Assembly: GCF_018691265.1 (NCBI RefSeq)
Contig: NW_024881313.1
Coordinates: 33,597,518 to 33,661,517, forward strand
Direction of reading: 5' to 3'
Length of the DNA stretch: 64,000 nt
Origin: Tyto alba
Lineage: Eukaryota > Chordata > Aves > Strigiformes > Tytonidae
The translations under genes were made by a program, and so were the position numbers. Shown piece by piece: positions 36,983 through 49,236 of the stretch (its first letter is position 1; each line of letters opens with the position of its first letter). The notes beneath the pieces were generated by a model that made no database searches, was not told where the DNA came from, and was given only the letters and a program-made list of their open reading frames with translations.

Positions 36983-39900
36983 CCTATCCTAATTTCAACT
37001 GAGTAATTTTTAAATATTATTTTTGTTTTCTGATGCTTTAGAGTAAGAAAGCTACCTTAGGAGATGATTGATAATGTATGGGAGGGAAGAGAAATAATTT
37101 AAAAATGAGATCTATCAGGAATTAAACATTAAACCAACTCCCAACCAGAATAATAGGGCTGTGATCACCAGTAAACACCAGCATTTTGGGAGACCTCAAG
37201 AACATGAAAGGTGTTTAAGAGCATCCCTCAAAAAAAACCCCACCTTTGTTCAAATATTTTTTATTTTGGCTCTGAATTAAAATAAAAACAAATGGCCCCA
37301 AATTAGTTAAACACAGCTGTGCTACTGCTGGAACTGTACTAGCTAGATAGTTTTTGGGTCAGTGTCCTGTGCTGTCCTTTCTAGTATGCTTGCTGCCCTT
37401 CTCGACAGATCCACGGGGGAGGCACTGGTAGCACTCCCACATGCCCTGAGGCTCTGTGCATGCCCCCCATACCCATTTTGGTTGCAGTGTTGGCTCATCC
37501 CAGCTGCTCTGAGTTTTGTGGCTCTGACACTTATCATTCCTCTCCCATCAGATTGCTCCAGGAGAGGAGGGGAAGGAACAGCCCGTAACAGTGGACAGTC
37601 TCAGGGTACAAAAAAAGTTTGCATCTTGGGAAACACCTTCCAAGGGCCATTATCAGTCATGGCATCACAGTTATTAACATTATTACCATAGGTTACAGCT
37701 GCCGCCAGAACGAACTAATGCAGAGCAATGCGCTGTGCTACATTACATGTACTATAAAGGTAGTCCAGCATTTCTCACACAGGTGCTGCAGAAGGGGTAG
37801 CTCCCCACTGGGACTTCTAAATTTCTGTTTCAGCCACTGGACAATAGCAGATCATTATGCAGTGGGCATCTGCAGGAACGTAACATCCCACATGCACATG
37901 AGCCCCAGGTAAAAGAGCTATAAGCAATTCTTGGTGCTCCTGTCCCTTGTGACTCCTGGGCTGCAGAAATCTGTTCCTTGGGTTTTATTCAGACAGTTTT
38001 ACACTCTTTTATGGAGTCACAACACTTTATTACAGAAACATTCCTAATGAAAGCTGATTCTAATAGCTCCCTCTCTGGTAGGAAAATTATTTTTTTTGCT
38101 GGTTTTATAGCTCGTTAAATAAACACTGCCTCATACTTTTCCATCCCATGTATCTCTTAACTGTTAATTACACTGAACTTCTCTTGACCTCTTGCTCAGG
38201 AAGATTGGAAACAAAGAGGTTGCTTAACTAAGTATGACCTGTTTGTCACAGCAGTGCTAACAACTTTGCAGTCACAGTGCAACCCTTCCTGTTGCCTTCC
38301 CATGATTTAGTGCTTCATGTCTGGACTAATTACTATATCACAACTTTCATAGTAAATGCAGCTTCTATGTCCTACCACTGCAGAGGGAATGCACCGAAAC
38401 TGTTTCAGCTTAAAATCTCAGGGCCAAATTAAAACATGAGAAGAGTTTCTTGTGGAGTTAAGCCATCCCAAGCAGGGGGTGCAAAAATGGGCACCAGGTG
38501 ATACCACTATGAGCCTTTAAGGAGCTTTGGATGAAACATCATATGGCAACACTGAGTTGGGAAGAGATGCTCTTCTTATCACATCCTGGTGAGCTATTCT
38601 TCATATAAACATGAATGTAAGTCAGTTTTTAAAGTTGAAATATTTGTTATCTTCTACAAATCAGAATCTTCCTACTGAAGTCTACAGCAGAGATCTTTTT
38701 CTTGACTACTAGTGTCCCTTTTTAAGATGACAAACTTCATCTACTTTCACTTAAAGCTGTTCTTGGAAATGGACATTCAAGACAGTTTCAGTCAAACCCC
38801 AGGATGCTAATTTGTGAATGTCCCTGGTACCAGAATGTGATGTTAACAGTAAGAAGTACTTGACAAAGCTTAATTTCCCTGGATGCAGTCTTGAGGAACA
38901 TTTATAAAAACCTGAGTGAATCTGGTCCATTGCCATCAGGTGGGACATAGGCTTAGAGCTGCACATTTCTCCAGAAGGTGATCCAGCACCCACAGACAAG
39001 TAAAGGTTATTTACCCTGTCTTACACTGGGATCTCTGATCTCCCTTCCTTTAGACAGTCAGGCTAGGAGTGATTGTGGTACCTCTTGCAGAAGTAGAGAG
39101 AATAAAATAATAGCAATAAGGAACACCAAAAATCCATAATCAGCCAGGCTTTACCACAAGGAGAGTTAGAGCAAGAAACAGAATGATTACAGCTGTGTTT
39201 TCCTTCCAGTTCTGCTAGTAATTCAGGGCATGAATTTTGTCCTGACCTCCTCTTGCCCCACGTTCCAGCTCACCTATGATAAATATGTGTACCCAACAAA
39301 GGAGCCACAGAGCTCAGTCAGCATTAATCAAGCCCTCGGGGTTAACCAGCTGGAAGAAGTGGGAATGAATATTGTAGTCATTTTATGAGAATTGCCCAAA
39401 TGTGTTCAGAGAAGGATGGGAAATTTCTGTGGGTATCCTTCATTTCTCACAAGTCAAGCCATTTACATTTAGGTATTTAAATGTGGAGTTAGCAGATCAG
39501 TTTCAGCCACCTGGCTTTGAACACTTTTTCCAAAAAGAATGTAAAGGAAGTGCTGAGCACACCTGCATAACAGCAGCATATTATTAACTCAGACCTTGAC
39601 TTTTCCTACTCTATTCTTCAATCATGACACAGAAATCACAGAAAAGCTATCTGCAAACTAATTAGAGGTTTTATAATATCAGGACACATCCAAACGTGTG
39701 TGACTGAAAGGCAAAGCATGATATCCTCCTGAAAGAAAGGATAAACACATAAAACAAATAACACATATGCGGGAAGATGTCTTCGCTGCCATTGGGCTCT
39801 CTAGTGACTAGGATCCAGTGGCAAAATAGCCTGTGTTTTGACATGTCATATCCAGATGCTTTTCTCCCTCTTGATTGCACACCCAGTGGCTGTTTGCCAT

Positions 39901-42900
39901 TTCTGTTATACAAGGCAGTTCTTTCTGACCACCACTACCTTTTTTTTCCCCAAGTAAAAGGCACTCAGGCTTCCTCCATCCAGCTATGCAATGTGCAGCC
40001 TGCTGTTAATTTGAAGGGCACCCCTCCTCCTCCTCCCATGATGATCCAGGAATACATCAGTGAAGTGCCTTAATGGTAGCATCAAATAGCCTCATGCCAT
40101 ACATTTTTAATTTCTAAAATGGTCCTTGTTAGAGTTTCAGGGTTCTGAGAACAAGTGTGAAATGTTGCTAAAATGGATGAAAACACCTTACCTAAAAATA
40201 AACTATCATCCAATTCATGCTGCATCACCCCAGTCAATTGCCAACACTTTTTCTGCCAACTAATATGGCTTTATTGCCATAGTATGGGAAGATCTGACAA
40301 TCATTAAGGATTTTTTGGCCTTGTACCACTCTAGAGATGTAGTAGTGTAAAATATAAAGACTTGAGTTGCTGATGGTTGAAGAAAATGTGCATATACAAT
40401 GCAAGCTCTCAACACAGGAGCTGAGATCATGTACAATCTCAAGAGGATTATGAACTGCCACCACACTAGAGGTCGACTCAGACATCATTGTCAGAAATGT
40501 TTATCAAACTTCAATATTCAGAACTGGACATGAGACAGCTGGTTTAGTTGTCAGAGGAACGGATCCCAAGAAGCCTCCTCCCAACCATCTAGAGACAAAC
40601 TTTGCTTCTTTGGCCTTCCATACTCTGTCTGCAGAGTGGCTGGACTTGATCTCATCACAATCAAATAGGAAACATAATTAAAGGCTCCTTTTGAGTATCT
40701 ATCACTCCAGAAGTTCTCCTGCAGGGTCTTAGAAAGACTAGTTGCAAAGGTCCCCTTTTCTTCTTTCCTTTTCTGCTAACAGATGTCAAGCCACGATTTC
40801 TAATCTTGCCCCTCCACCCAGAAGCAGAACAAAATGTGTCACTTTTCTGAGCTTCATGAGAACCTTTTGAAGTGGACAGTGTTTTATTTTACAAAGGAAG
40901 AAATTGAACAGATGATACAAACTCTTACAGGACCGAGCTTTAATACAGATGTTTTGATCATCATTTGCTGTTATTTCCATTGCCCCATCCCCCAGAGCTG
41001 TGATGGTATTATAGTATCTCTTGATGATCTCTCCTGCTGCAGAACAAAACAAACATGGTGTGCTAACTCAGAAGAGAGACACAGGTTTACACTGACAGCT
41101 TTCAAAAATAATTAGGATGTTACCCCAGGTCATGATAAGACTCTTACTTCTAATAACATCAAAATTATCAGGAGGACTCTTATTTCGTATCTCTTCAAAG
41201 CTTCTATATGAGCTACATAAAGCTGAAGCTAATCTCATTTGCTTGAAGTGTATTCATTAGCAAAGCGGGGACAGATCAGAGCTGTATCACATGCTCTTGT
41301 GGTTTCATTAGGATTCGTGGTAAAAGGCTGATCAACAACTATCGAGCTCTTAAGGCTGCCATACAGAGAGGAGAAAACTATATATAATCTCTTACAGATC
41401 TTAATTGGGCAAGCCAAAAATTATTATGCTAATAAACCAGAAGTATTTAATATTAATCTAGTTGCAACAACTTCTGCCTGAGGATTGGAGATGGCCTACA
41501 TTAATCACTGAGTCTATGAAATCAGGTGATAGCTGATAAAAGAAGCAAGATAGGCAGCATCTGGCAATGGGATCTGTTTGGAAGTTTGCCTCCTTGTAAG
41601 CACTAAGCTGTGTGATGTTTTGTCTTCATTTCCACTGAGCTCAATGTTCAGAAACTCTTGATGCTCAGAAACTCTAAATGGGGCAATATTTTCGAAAGAC
41701 ACCTATTGCAAGCAGCCAAGGAAATGCTTTTGAGTGTCTGGAGACTTTGTGTAGGTCAAAGCGTCTCAACCCTTTCCATGCTTAGAATTCATATCTCCAA
41801 AGGGAAAGTTTCAACACATTTTGTTTCATCATCCTTCAGCATCTCTGCCTTGGATTTTCCTTTTTCCTTTTGCTGTATAGCTAGAAAGATAGAGAGAAAA
41901 AGAGAGAAGATGGGGATTTTCCCTGTGATCTTTGGATCAAGACTTCATGATCTAGGTCCTTAACCTCATTTGAAGATGTTGCTAATGAATTTGATGCATA
42001 CATTTGAAAAGAGCAGATATTATGCCCTTAATGAAAACACTTCAGCCTAGAGATGCTGAGAAAAGGGAAACACATAAAAGCACAGGCAGAGCAGTTAGAT
42101 CTGAGTACTTAAAGCTTTTTACATTTAAGGCTTATATTACACTAGGAAGTAAACCAAAGGGTTATCAGGCTGGGCATGGTGAAAGGCGGCAAAAGGCCCA
42201 GTGGTATAAAAATGGGTTTTGAGAAAACGGTGCAGATGTAACATGAAAGGAAGAAAGGAAAAAAACTGCTCCAATTCATGTCTGCCTCCCTTATCTTATG
42301 GCATAAATGAGCACTTTGCACTGAGTAGTACTAAAAGCTACCTCTTCTCATTTGGAAATCACAGTGAACATATTCAGTAAGCCAAGACTTGATTAACTGC
42401 CTGCTATTCCCAGGTCAAACCTGATTTACTGCAACTATTTTGCCTGAGATACCTCTCTCTAGCAGGGTTTGGACAGTGTGAGCTCTCTCAATACTGTTGC
42501 CTTCTCCTTTTCCCCACTGATGATCCATTCCCCAACCAGGAAGGAGACACGAGGTAGACACACAGTCCTCCACCCTGAGTGTAAAGCATCTTCTCTGATA
42601 TTCCCTTGATGATGGCAAGAAATGGGCATTTAAGCACGTGACAGCTCTATGTGTCTAATTTAGACACAATCTTCCCTGACATGTCCACACTTGTATTATC
42701 AACTTTCTGAAATTATGTCCACTACATACAGAGACCACCATTTTCTAACAACTTTGGCAATCAGCCCCAAATGCTTCACTGGACTGTTTTTTTCAAGAAA
42801 CCATGCAGATGAGGTGCCTGTGAGGCTTTTACAGTTGGGCATCCAGATAACAATCATCAAACAACTTTGTCACAGTAACCATAAAGCCAGACACATATAA

Positions 42901-44082
42901 ACCCCGTAAACACTTCAATACAAATATTAACAATTTCCCTTCTGAAATTTCAGCCAGAAAGCAAGACAAAAATGAGACTTTGTTTGGTCATTAGGGAAAA
43001 AAAACTATATAATCATAAAATGGAGATGTGCATTATTATATACTGCAGAGTACTGGTCCTCTCAGACAGAGGGGACCCTGATTCTCAGAAACGGGTTTTA
43101 AAAGCACCTATATAGAAATATGAATCCCTTTCATAGGCTAAAAAGTCAGTGTACACCAGTTACTTTACAGCAGCTAACCTGTATTCATGCTTTCGGTCCC
43201 CAGTGAATATCAGTTATCACACCCCTTTTTCATTAAGTGTGTTAGGCCCAAATCCCTGACATTTACTGTCAGGTCCTCTAAGAGAAGTGCATGTACCTGA
43301 GTAATGATCATGAAGCAGCTGACACAGAGTGACTTACTATTCCCCAGTAGTGCATTCATATGTCAAAAGCTTTCCATTGCTAAACATTTGGAAGGACAGG
43401 CACATCAGAGCTATCACACTGTAATTATTGTACCAGTGGGCCAGACTAAACTATTTTTCTCCCTGCAATAACTTGAAGCATGTTTCCAAGGTGGTGTTCT
43501 AAGCTCATTCAATTTCATCATCACCATTTTCACAAGGACTAAATTTCTGTTGGGATGGGTTTTTTACCCCACTTTGATACCAGGGCTGGAAAGGCTGCAG
43601 GACTGCAGAACCTTGACTATTTGGGTGAACATCTAATTTCAGGTTTTCACAGCTAACATAGTAACAACTGAAAAATAAGTTAAGGCACTAAGCTTCTATT
43701 GAATTCAACAGACACTGAGCCAAGACTTCTTCATAAAAATGTTAACCTAGTTCAGTTTCCCCACTTCACTGCTAAAACAATGTTTATTCAGAAGCATCGT
43801 CTGTGGGACAGATCTGTCAGTTAAAGCAGGTATACATTCACATCTGCAACTTTAGCTTGTACCATCAGCTACCATGATGGTACACTCAACAGCTCTGTCA
43901 GAGATCTGCTTATTTAGCCATCTGTGCATACAATGAGGGTACATATGCAAGAAGCAGCATAGGTCTGACTCCCCTTACTCTGCCTGTTTGGCCTTCCCAA
44001 GTTAGGATACAAGAAATAATAACGCAGCTCATTCCAGCTCAAAGTTATTGCATTTTCTTTGGTAGTTAGAGGACTGTAAATA
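36983..44082. other. Non-coding unique DNA, possibly with regulatory elements
   Basis: About 7 kb without a recognised repeat or gene. Frames reach 109 codons (37362-37691 plus) but contain nothing recognisable. The stretch at about 41120-41510 is notable: moderately AT-rich, no simple repeats, several intact CpGs and many TAAT/ATTA words. The stretch at 39270-39380 has a similar character. These are candidate conserved non-coding elements only. Confidence 0.6.
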
Positions 44083-44134
44083 AGCCACATAAGAAGTATA
44101 AGCTACATAAGAAGTATATACATGAGAAGTATAT
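44083..44134. repeat. Three-unit tandem repeat, 15-19 bp
   Basis: Three adjacent copies of a unit of the form 'acataagaagtatat': 44083-44100, 44101-44119 and 44120-44134. The last unit is shortened. It is a small local tandem duplication. Confidence 0.85.
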
Positions 44135-45269
44135 CTGATTAGGAGATACACATTTTATTATAATTTGCAGTAGCACTTGTTCAGAAAGCATTATTGTGAA
44201 CAGTAAATAACATTTCAATTTTTATAGCTGTCGTAAACCAATAGACCTGAGCCTTGATCAGCATACTGCCACTTATTCTTGCATTGTATGTTTTCTAAAT
44301 AATCTAACAACCTCTCTATCAATACACAATAAGTGATTTTTCCATCATTCAGAGAAGTATTTTGTTACGTTCATAACTAATACCTTCATTTGGATAGCGT
44401 TTGAGTATCCTTACTGCCCAAGAAGGTTCGTATCCACTTGTAGCAGCCTGATTTGAATTAGGGTCTGTCACCTTAGAAATCAAACCTGTTACCAAGAGAA
44501 ACATCTTTGCTTCCTTTGTTTGCATTAGATTTATCTCCTTGAACAAAAATTTTGATTTTATGTATATTGCTAGCATGTTTCTCATAAGACTCAAGAATCT
44601 ACTGGCTTGCAATGGTTTAAAAAATGAGATGCCAGAGAAAGACATTTTCTGCAAAGATACAGATAAATATCTTCTGCAGTGGTGGGAATGTTAAAGAGAC
44701 ACCACTATATGCAGTAACTGGTAAGATAAATGGACTGACAAAGTTATATACTGGTAAGACATCTGAAGCTGATAATGTACAAGCAGCTAATTAATGAAAT
44801 AATCCACATTTTGTCATGTCCACTGAAAATTATGTCTGGCTTTAGGACTTTTAAGGGACTGTGCACCAAGCCATCTGGAACTGCTTACATAGAGTAAAGG
44901 GTCCTGTTAAAAAATTATGACCAGCCTGAATTCACTTTGTGAGCTTCTACAACAGGGATGTCTCATGAACAACATGAGAACCAAAGCAAAACTCTAAAGG
45001 ACAGTCTGGAGTACTGAAATGTGTTAAGACCCACTAGAAACATAGATTGTATCTGAAGGCAGTGCATGGCAACAAAAGAAATAAAAGGGAAGTGAAGGAT
45101 ATGAAAAATCTCAAAGAAATAGAAAATGCTGGTGAAGGATCCCAACTGCCCCACTGTTCCTATCCTACAGGAGTTGTCTTTGCCCTAAGGTGGTAGGTAA
45201 AAGAGGAGCTAGAAAGTCTTATTGCACTTAAAGGCTAAGGTGTTGACGATTTCTCACAGTATGATAAGT
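44135..45269. other. Non-coding unique DNA
   Basis: No gene or recognised repeat. The 101-codon minus-strand frame at 44654-44349 has no family resemblance. Confidence 0.6.
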
Positions 45270-45425
45270 AGGCCACAAGAATAAGTAGTCTGCAAAATAT
45301 TATGCCACACTTAAATTGTGGAACTCATTGCTGTGATATATCATACAAACCAGAAGAATAAATGGATTGAAAACCATATTAGTCATAAACCATATTAATG
45401 GACATGTCTACTGGTGGGTATTAAA
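45270..45425 (+). mobile_element. Ancient CR1/L3-like LINE fragment
   Basis: The plus strand contains 'ttgtggaactcattgctgtg', followed by 'agaataaatggattgaaaac' and 'aatggacatgtctactggtg'. This is the order of words in the 3' coding end of ancestral amniote CR1/L3-type LINEs. It is highly diverged and lacks both ends. Two close copies of 'ataaaccatatta' sit within it. Confidence 0.55.
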
Positions 45426-47469
45426 CAAAGGTTAGAATGTGTTTAAGGTTAAAAGGTTAAATCCTTCACAATTCCAGGACCTCTTGTTTTTTCCTGAAAT
45501 TTGCTGGACAGGTGAGACTTCAGCTTGTTCTCATGAAACGACATTTCCAAGAGCCACAGCCTAGAGCATCTTCCTGATGATAGATTGCAGTCACACATCT
45601 GTTCCCATTCCTTTAAATGTGTTCTGTCTTTGATGCCCTTGATCAAGATATTTTTTTTCTCTCATGTTTTTGGTTTCCAGTGGGTCCAAAGAGATTTTCT
45701 CCCTTCTCACTTTTGGGAAGCTCTTGGAGTTGCATGTAGAGGGCCCACATGTCCAGGTATAAATGCAGGAAGAGCAGAAATGCTTTTAAAGAAGCAGGTT
45801 GTCAGCCCAGCTCTGCTTCTGTGGCCACTTCATTCCTCACTTGCTGTTTTTGGTTTTGGTCCACCCCATTTCAGCTGACACTGATTTGATCCCAAACGTT
45901 ATGCATTAAACCAGTAGTGTTAAGCAGCTCCTGACAGATCGTTCTGCCTGCAGTCACTTCTGCTGGCTCAGTCCTGCCTCCACAGAGACATGGTACCGAC
46001 AGACAATTTCAATGCATAAAACTCTTCTTAGTTCTGGACATCCATTTTCAGGGAAAATAATGAGACACTGGCAAACATAGGAAGCATCTTAGAAGATAAC
46101 TGACACTCCACAGGTGAGCAAAATGTTTCATTCCAAACACAATGCACACACTCAAATCCCCCTGCCTTGTGCTTGACTTGCTGTTCCCGACTTGTTGCCT
46201 TTGGTGCTAAGAGCTTGGAGGTAAAATGTAATGCATCGCTTTGAACCTCTCTGCCATAATAAAGAATTAAATCAAGGCTCTGACTCACATTTCACAGTCA
46301 ATTTAAGGGTGGCTGAAGTTTAGGCTCTCTGCCTCCCTCCTCACAGTGGTATCCAAACTGACTTTATAGCTACTCCTGAACTGCTACAATTCACAGCCCC
46401 TGGATTAATGTAAATCACCACCAGCTACCGTTTATATTAATTCCCTGGGCTTCAGCTGTCCTGGCTTAATTGCCTGAAAACCTGAAAATATGGTTACACA
46501 GTTTGATATTGCTGTCAAAAGTGCTGGTCCCATCCCTCCCCCTGCCCCGGGCTGTGTGGTCCCAGGGAGCCAGTCTGGATGGAGCCGCATTTCTTTGGCT
46601 GCATCAGCGTCGTGCTGGATCAGGCTCCTGCGGCAGTCCCTGCTGTGCTGGGAGGGATGATTTGAGGTCATGGCGGGCTGCTGGGGCAGAAAGAAGTGCG
46701 GACTTCAGCCAGCTATTAAACTACATTCTTCATCTGATAGTTTTATAGGCCAACACAAAGAGACACCAGAGCACCCCTTTATGTCTGAAGAGGTTGTTTA
46801 CCTGGGATGTGTTTTTCAGACAAGTTCCAAGGCTGGTGTGTCTAAGGCTTGCATATGTTATTGTCAAAAACCCAGAGAAACAGTTGTATTGTGGGGTTTC
46901 TTTTTTTTAATTGTCTGTGAGGAAACAATAATCTTCCAGATAAAAATCAAAACCAAATCACTCAGAAAATCTTATAGAGACTTCATTTTGCTCAGCTTCA
47001 AACGTGCAATAAAAAAAAAATCACTGTTGCCAGAAAAACAAACAACACATATTAAGTCTTTTATCACCATGTCTAATGTTTTACTAACTGTGAAATCACA
47101 TTTTCCTGGATGAACTGTCTCAATACACTTCTGAAATATCCTGGTAGTGCTCAGCGGACATTTGAAAGAGGAACTTTGTCCTAGCCACAGACGGAAGACA
47201 GAAGTCAATGGCCTGGAGGAGAGCACAAGACATGTAGCTCCATCCAGGAGGATACGGGGACCAGATTCAGATAGCTGCACATCCTCCAGTTCAAAACAAT
47301 CCATCTTCTAAAAACAGGGTTTGGGTTTTTTTAGGGAGTGTACATTTATTTTTGTCCTCCCTGAAATACGTATGAAATCTTTAGTATTAACACTGATAAT
47401 AACAATGACTAGCTGTTGTGTATATCCTTCATTGGCAAGCAACAAAATGATTTGCAAAAAGAAAGATAA
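45426..47469. other. Non-coding unique DNA
   Basis: No supported gene. A GC-richer patch lies at about 46530-46690, and an enhancer-like AT-rich stretch at about 46390-46510. The 147-codon plus-strand frame at 46670-47113 has no recognisable domain. Confidence 0.6.
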
Positions 47470-47560
47470 GAATTACTATCTCTGTTTACTCTTGGGGAAA
47501 ATGAGACATGGAGAGCTGATGACACTTATCCAAGGACACCAAATAGGCCATACCCAAGAA
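47470..47560 (-). mobile_element. MIR-like SINE relic
   Basis: The plus strand reads 'ttactatctctgtttactct', then 'gaaaatgagacatggagagc' and 'cttatccaaggacacc'. This follows the reverse complement of the MIR pattern around 'cccattttacagatgaggaa' and 'cttgcccaaggtcac'. It is old and incomplete. MIR-type SINEs predate birds, so their presence is expected. Confidence 0.5.
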
Positions 47561-47664
47561 AGGAAACTAGATCTCCCCAATAAATGTTTCACCTACTACA
47601 GTACCTTTCTTTCACCCATGAGCAGTTGCTGCCTACTTTAAAGACAGTTGTGATACGAAGAAAG

Positions 47665-47745
47665 AAAGGCTATGACTTGCCCAAGTAACCATGGGAAGAC
47701 AGAGGAAGAGCAGAAACTAGACACAAACTCTCAAGTGTTGATAAC
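47665..47745 (-). mobile_element. Second MIR-like SINE relic
   Basis: Contains 'gactatgacttgcccaagt'-type wording followed by 'agaggaagagcagaaactag', as in the reverse complement of a MIR core and its flank. It could be a separate copy or the continuation of the relic 100 bases upstream split by an insertion. Confidence 0.42.
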
Positions 47746-48119
47746 AGTGTGTATTAGGGGTGGAAGGAAGAAAAGCAAGCTGCAATTATATCAGCACATG
47801 CATAAGAGTCTTAGACTGTTACCTCGAGTCCCTGTACCATTTCTTGACACAAAATTCACCCAGCATGCAATCCTGCAGTACTTGCTATTTCAGCATTTCC
47901 ACTGATTTCAGATTTCTAAGGCAAATATGTGGGATGCAGTTGTTCTCCACAACTGTGAACAGTTTTGTTTGAAATGAATGCTAAGTTCTTCATGCTTCAG
48001 AAAGACATTTCACTGGTTAGAAACAGTAACTGTCTATTAAATATGTATATAGTGCTGGTACTTTGGCTTTGCTGTGCCTGCCCTGGATCATGGCAGAGAG
48101 ATACAAAGATAGTTTATTA

Positions 48120-48245
48120 TTCCTATTAGATATTAATACAATAGTCAGAAGAAAACATCTAAAGCTGTGCTACACTTCATGAGGTGCTTTAGAGACAAGC
48201 ACTTAGTCAGAGTTCTTGACATAAGGGGCTCACACCTTACATGAA
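48120..48245. repeat. Possible ancient amniote retroposon relic
   Basis: Contains 'gaggtgctttagagacaagc' followed by 'ttgacataaggggctcacac', similar to the 'aggtgctgtacaaa...ccctgccccaaagagcttaca' pattern of an old reptile/bird interspersed repeat. It seems to be the same type as the fragment at 36001-36070. The family name is not known to me. Confidence 0.35.
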
Positions 48246-49156
48246 ATGTTAAACCTAATATTTATCCCCTGTTTGCTTTCCCATTTTCTTGAAGTAGATA
48301 AGTAATTTCTCCTTATATCTGCACAAATATAAAGGGATTAACTCCCGCATTTCTTTCTATGTTGAGAATGCCATTTTGCAGTATCTGGATCTATTAAATC
48401 TGTTGAATTCAATGTGTTGTTTCTGCATAAATAACAAAATAAATAAAAATTACAGACCTGTTACAGTAGTGCTTATATAATAAAAAAGAAAGAAGCATGG
48501 GGACTGAATCAACTCTAATCTCACAAGGATACACAACAAAATTTTGAAACAATCTTTCTCACTCTTTACATGACTCAGACTGCAGTTATCATCCAGACTA
48601 CTCACTCTGTGACTATTTGAGAAGTGTTGCAGGTTCTGGGAACCAGAGAGCAACCCAAGCAAAACCACATTTGATTCCCTATTTTCTGGATTAAAAGAGC
48701 AGGGTCAGGGCCTCCAGATTTGTTTTTCTCAGGAAAAAAAAAAAAAAAAAAAAGTCAGGTATTTGTATCATCAGAGCTACAGGACAGATGTTGTTACTGA
48801 GCTCCCAAACTGCAGTATGCACAACATACGTTATAGTGTGATGCCACCATAATTCTGTGCCATGGGTACATCTGCTAAACCAGTAAACCCTCTGTGGCAA
48901 TGTATTGCAACGGGAGTTAGGGGTCTGCATTGTGGTCCTGACAAGTCCATCTCACCGACTTCACAAAGTGACCTTCAAAACAGGAGGTCAAAATATTTTG
49001 CTAATAACCAAGAGAGTGTAAATCTGGAAAAAAAGATTTCTAGACGTTTTTTTATAAAACGGTGTAGGTCAGGGTGTAAAAGAATGGGTTGTCTGGAGAA
49101 CATATGACTCTTTAGCACTGGACATCTGCCAGAAGAAATCTGACAGGACTAACATA
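48246..49156. other. Non-coding unique DNA
   Basis: No gene seen. Includes a 20-base poly(A) tract at 48734-48753. Frames of 65-81 codons are unremarkable. Confidence 0.6.
48734..48753. repeat. Poly(A) tract, 20 A
   Basis: An uninterrupted A run with no visible retroposon body or AATAAA upstream. Confidence 0.9.
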
Positions 49157-49236
49157 GATAAAGGTGGCACTGCCTTGGGCAGTGGATGTACTGGCTGACC
49201 TTTGGAGGTCCTTTCCAACACTATGATACTATGAAT
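49157..49236 (+). mobile_element. CR1 LINE 3' tail
   Basis: About 80 bases matching the end of a CR1: 'aaggtggcactgccttgggc', 'gacctttggaggtcctttcc', then a diverged (ATTCTATG)-type tail, here 'ctatgatactatgaattt'. It is truncated at the 5' side. Confidence 0.75.

Noticed and set aside
46530..46690. GC-rich patch as a coding exon
   Set aside because: No frame gives a recognisable protein, and no convincing splice sites with a matching neighbour exon were found.
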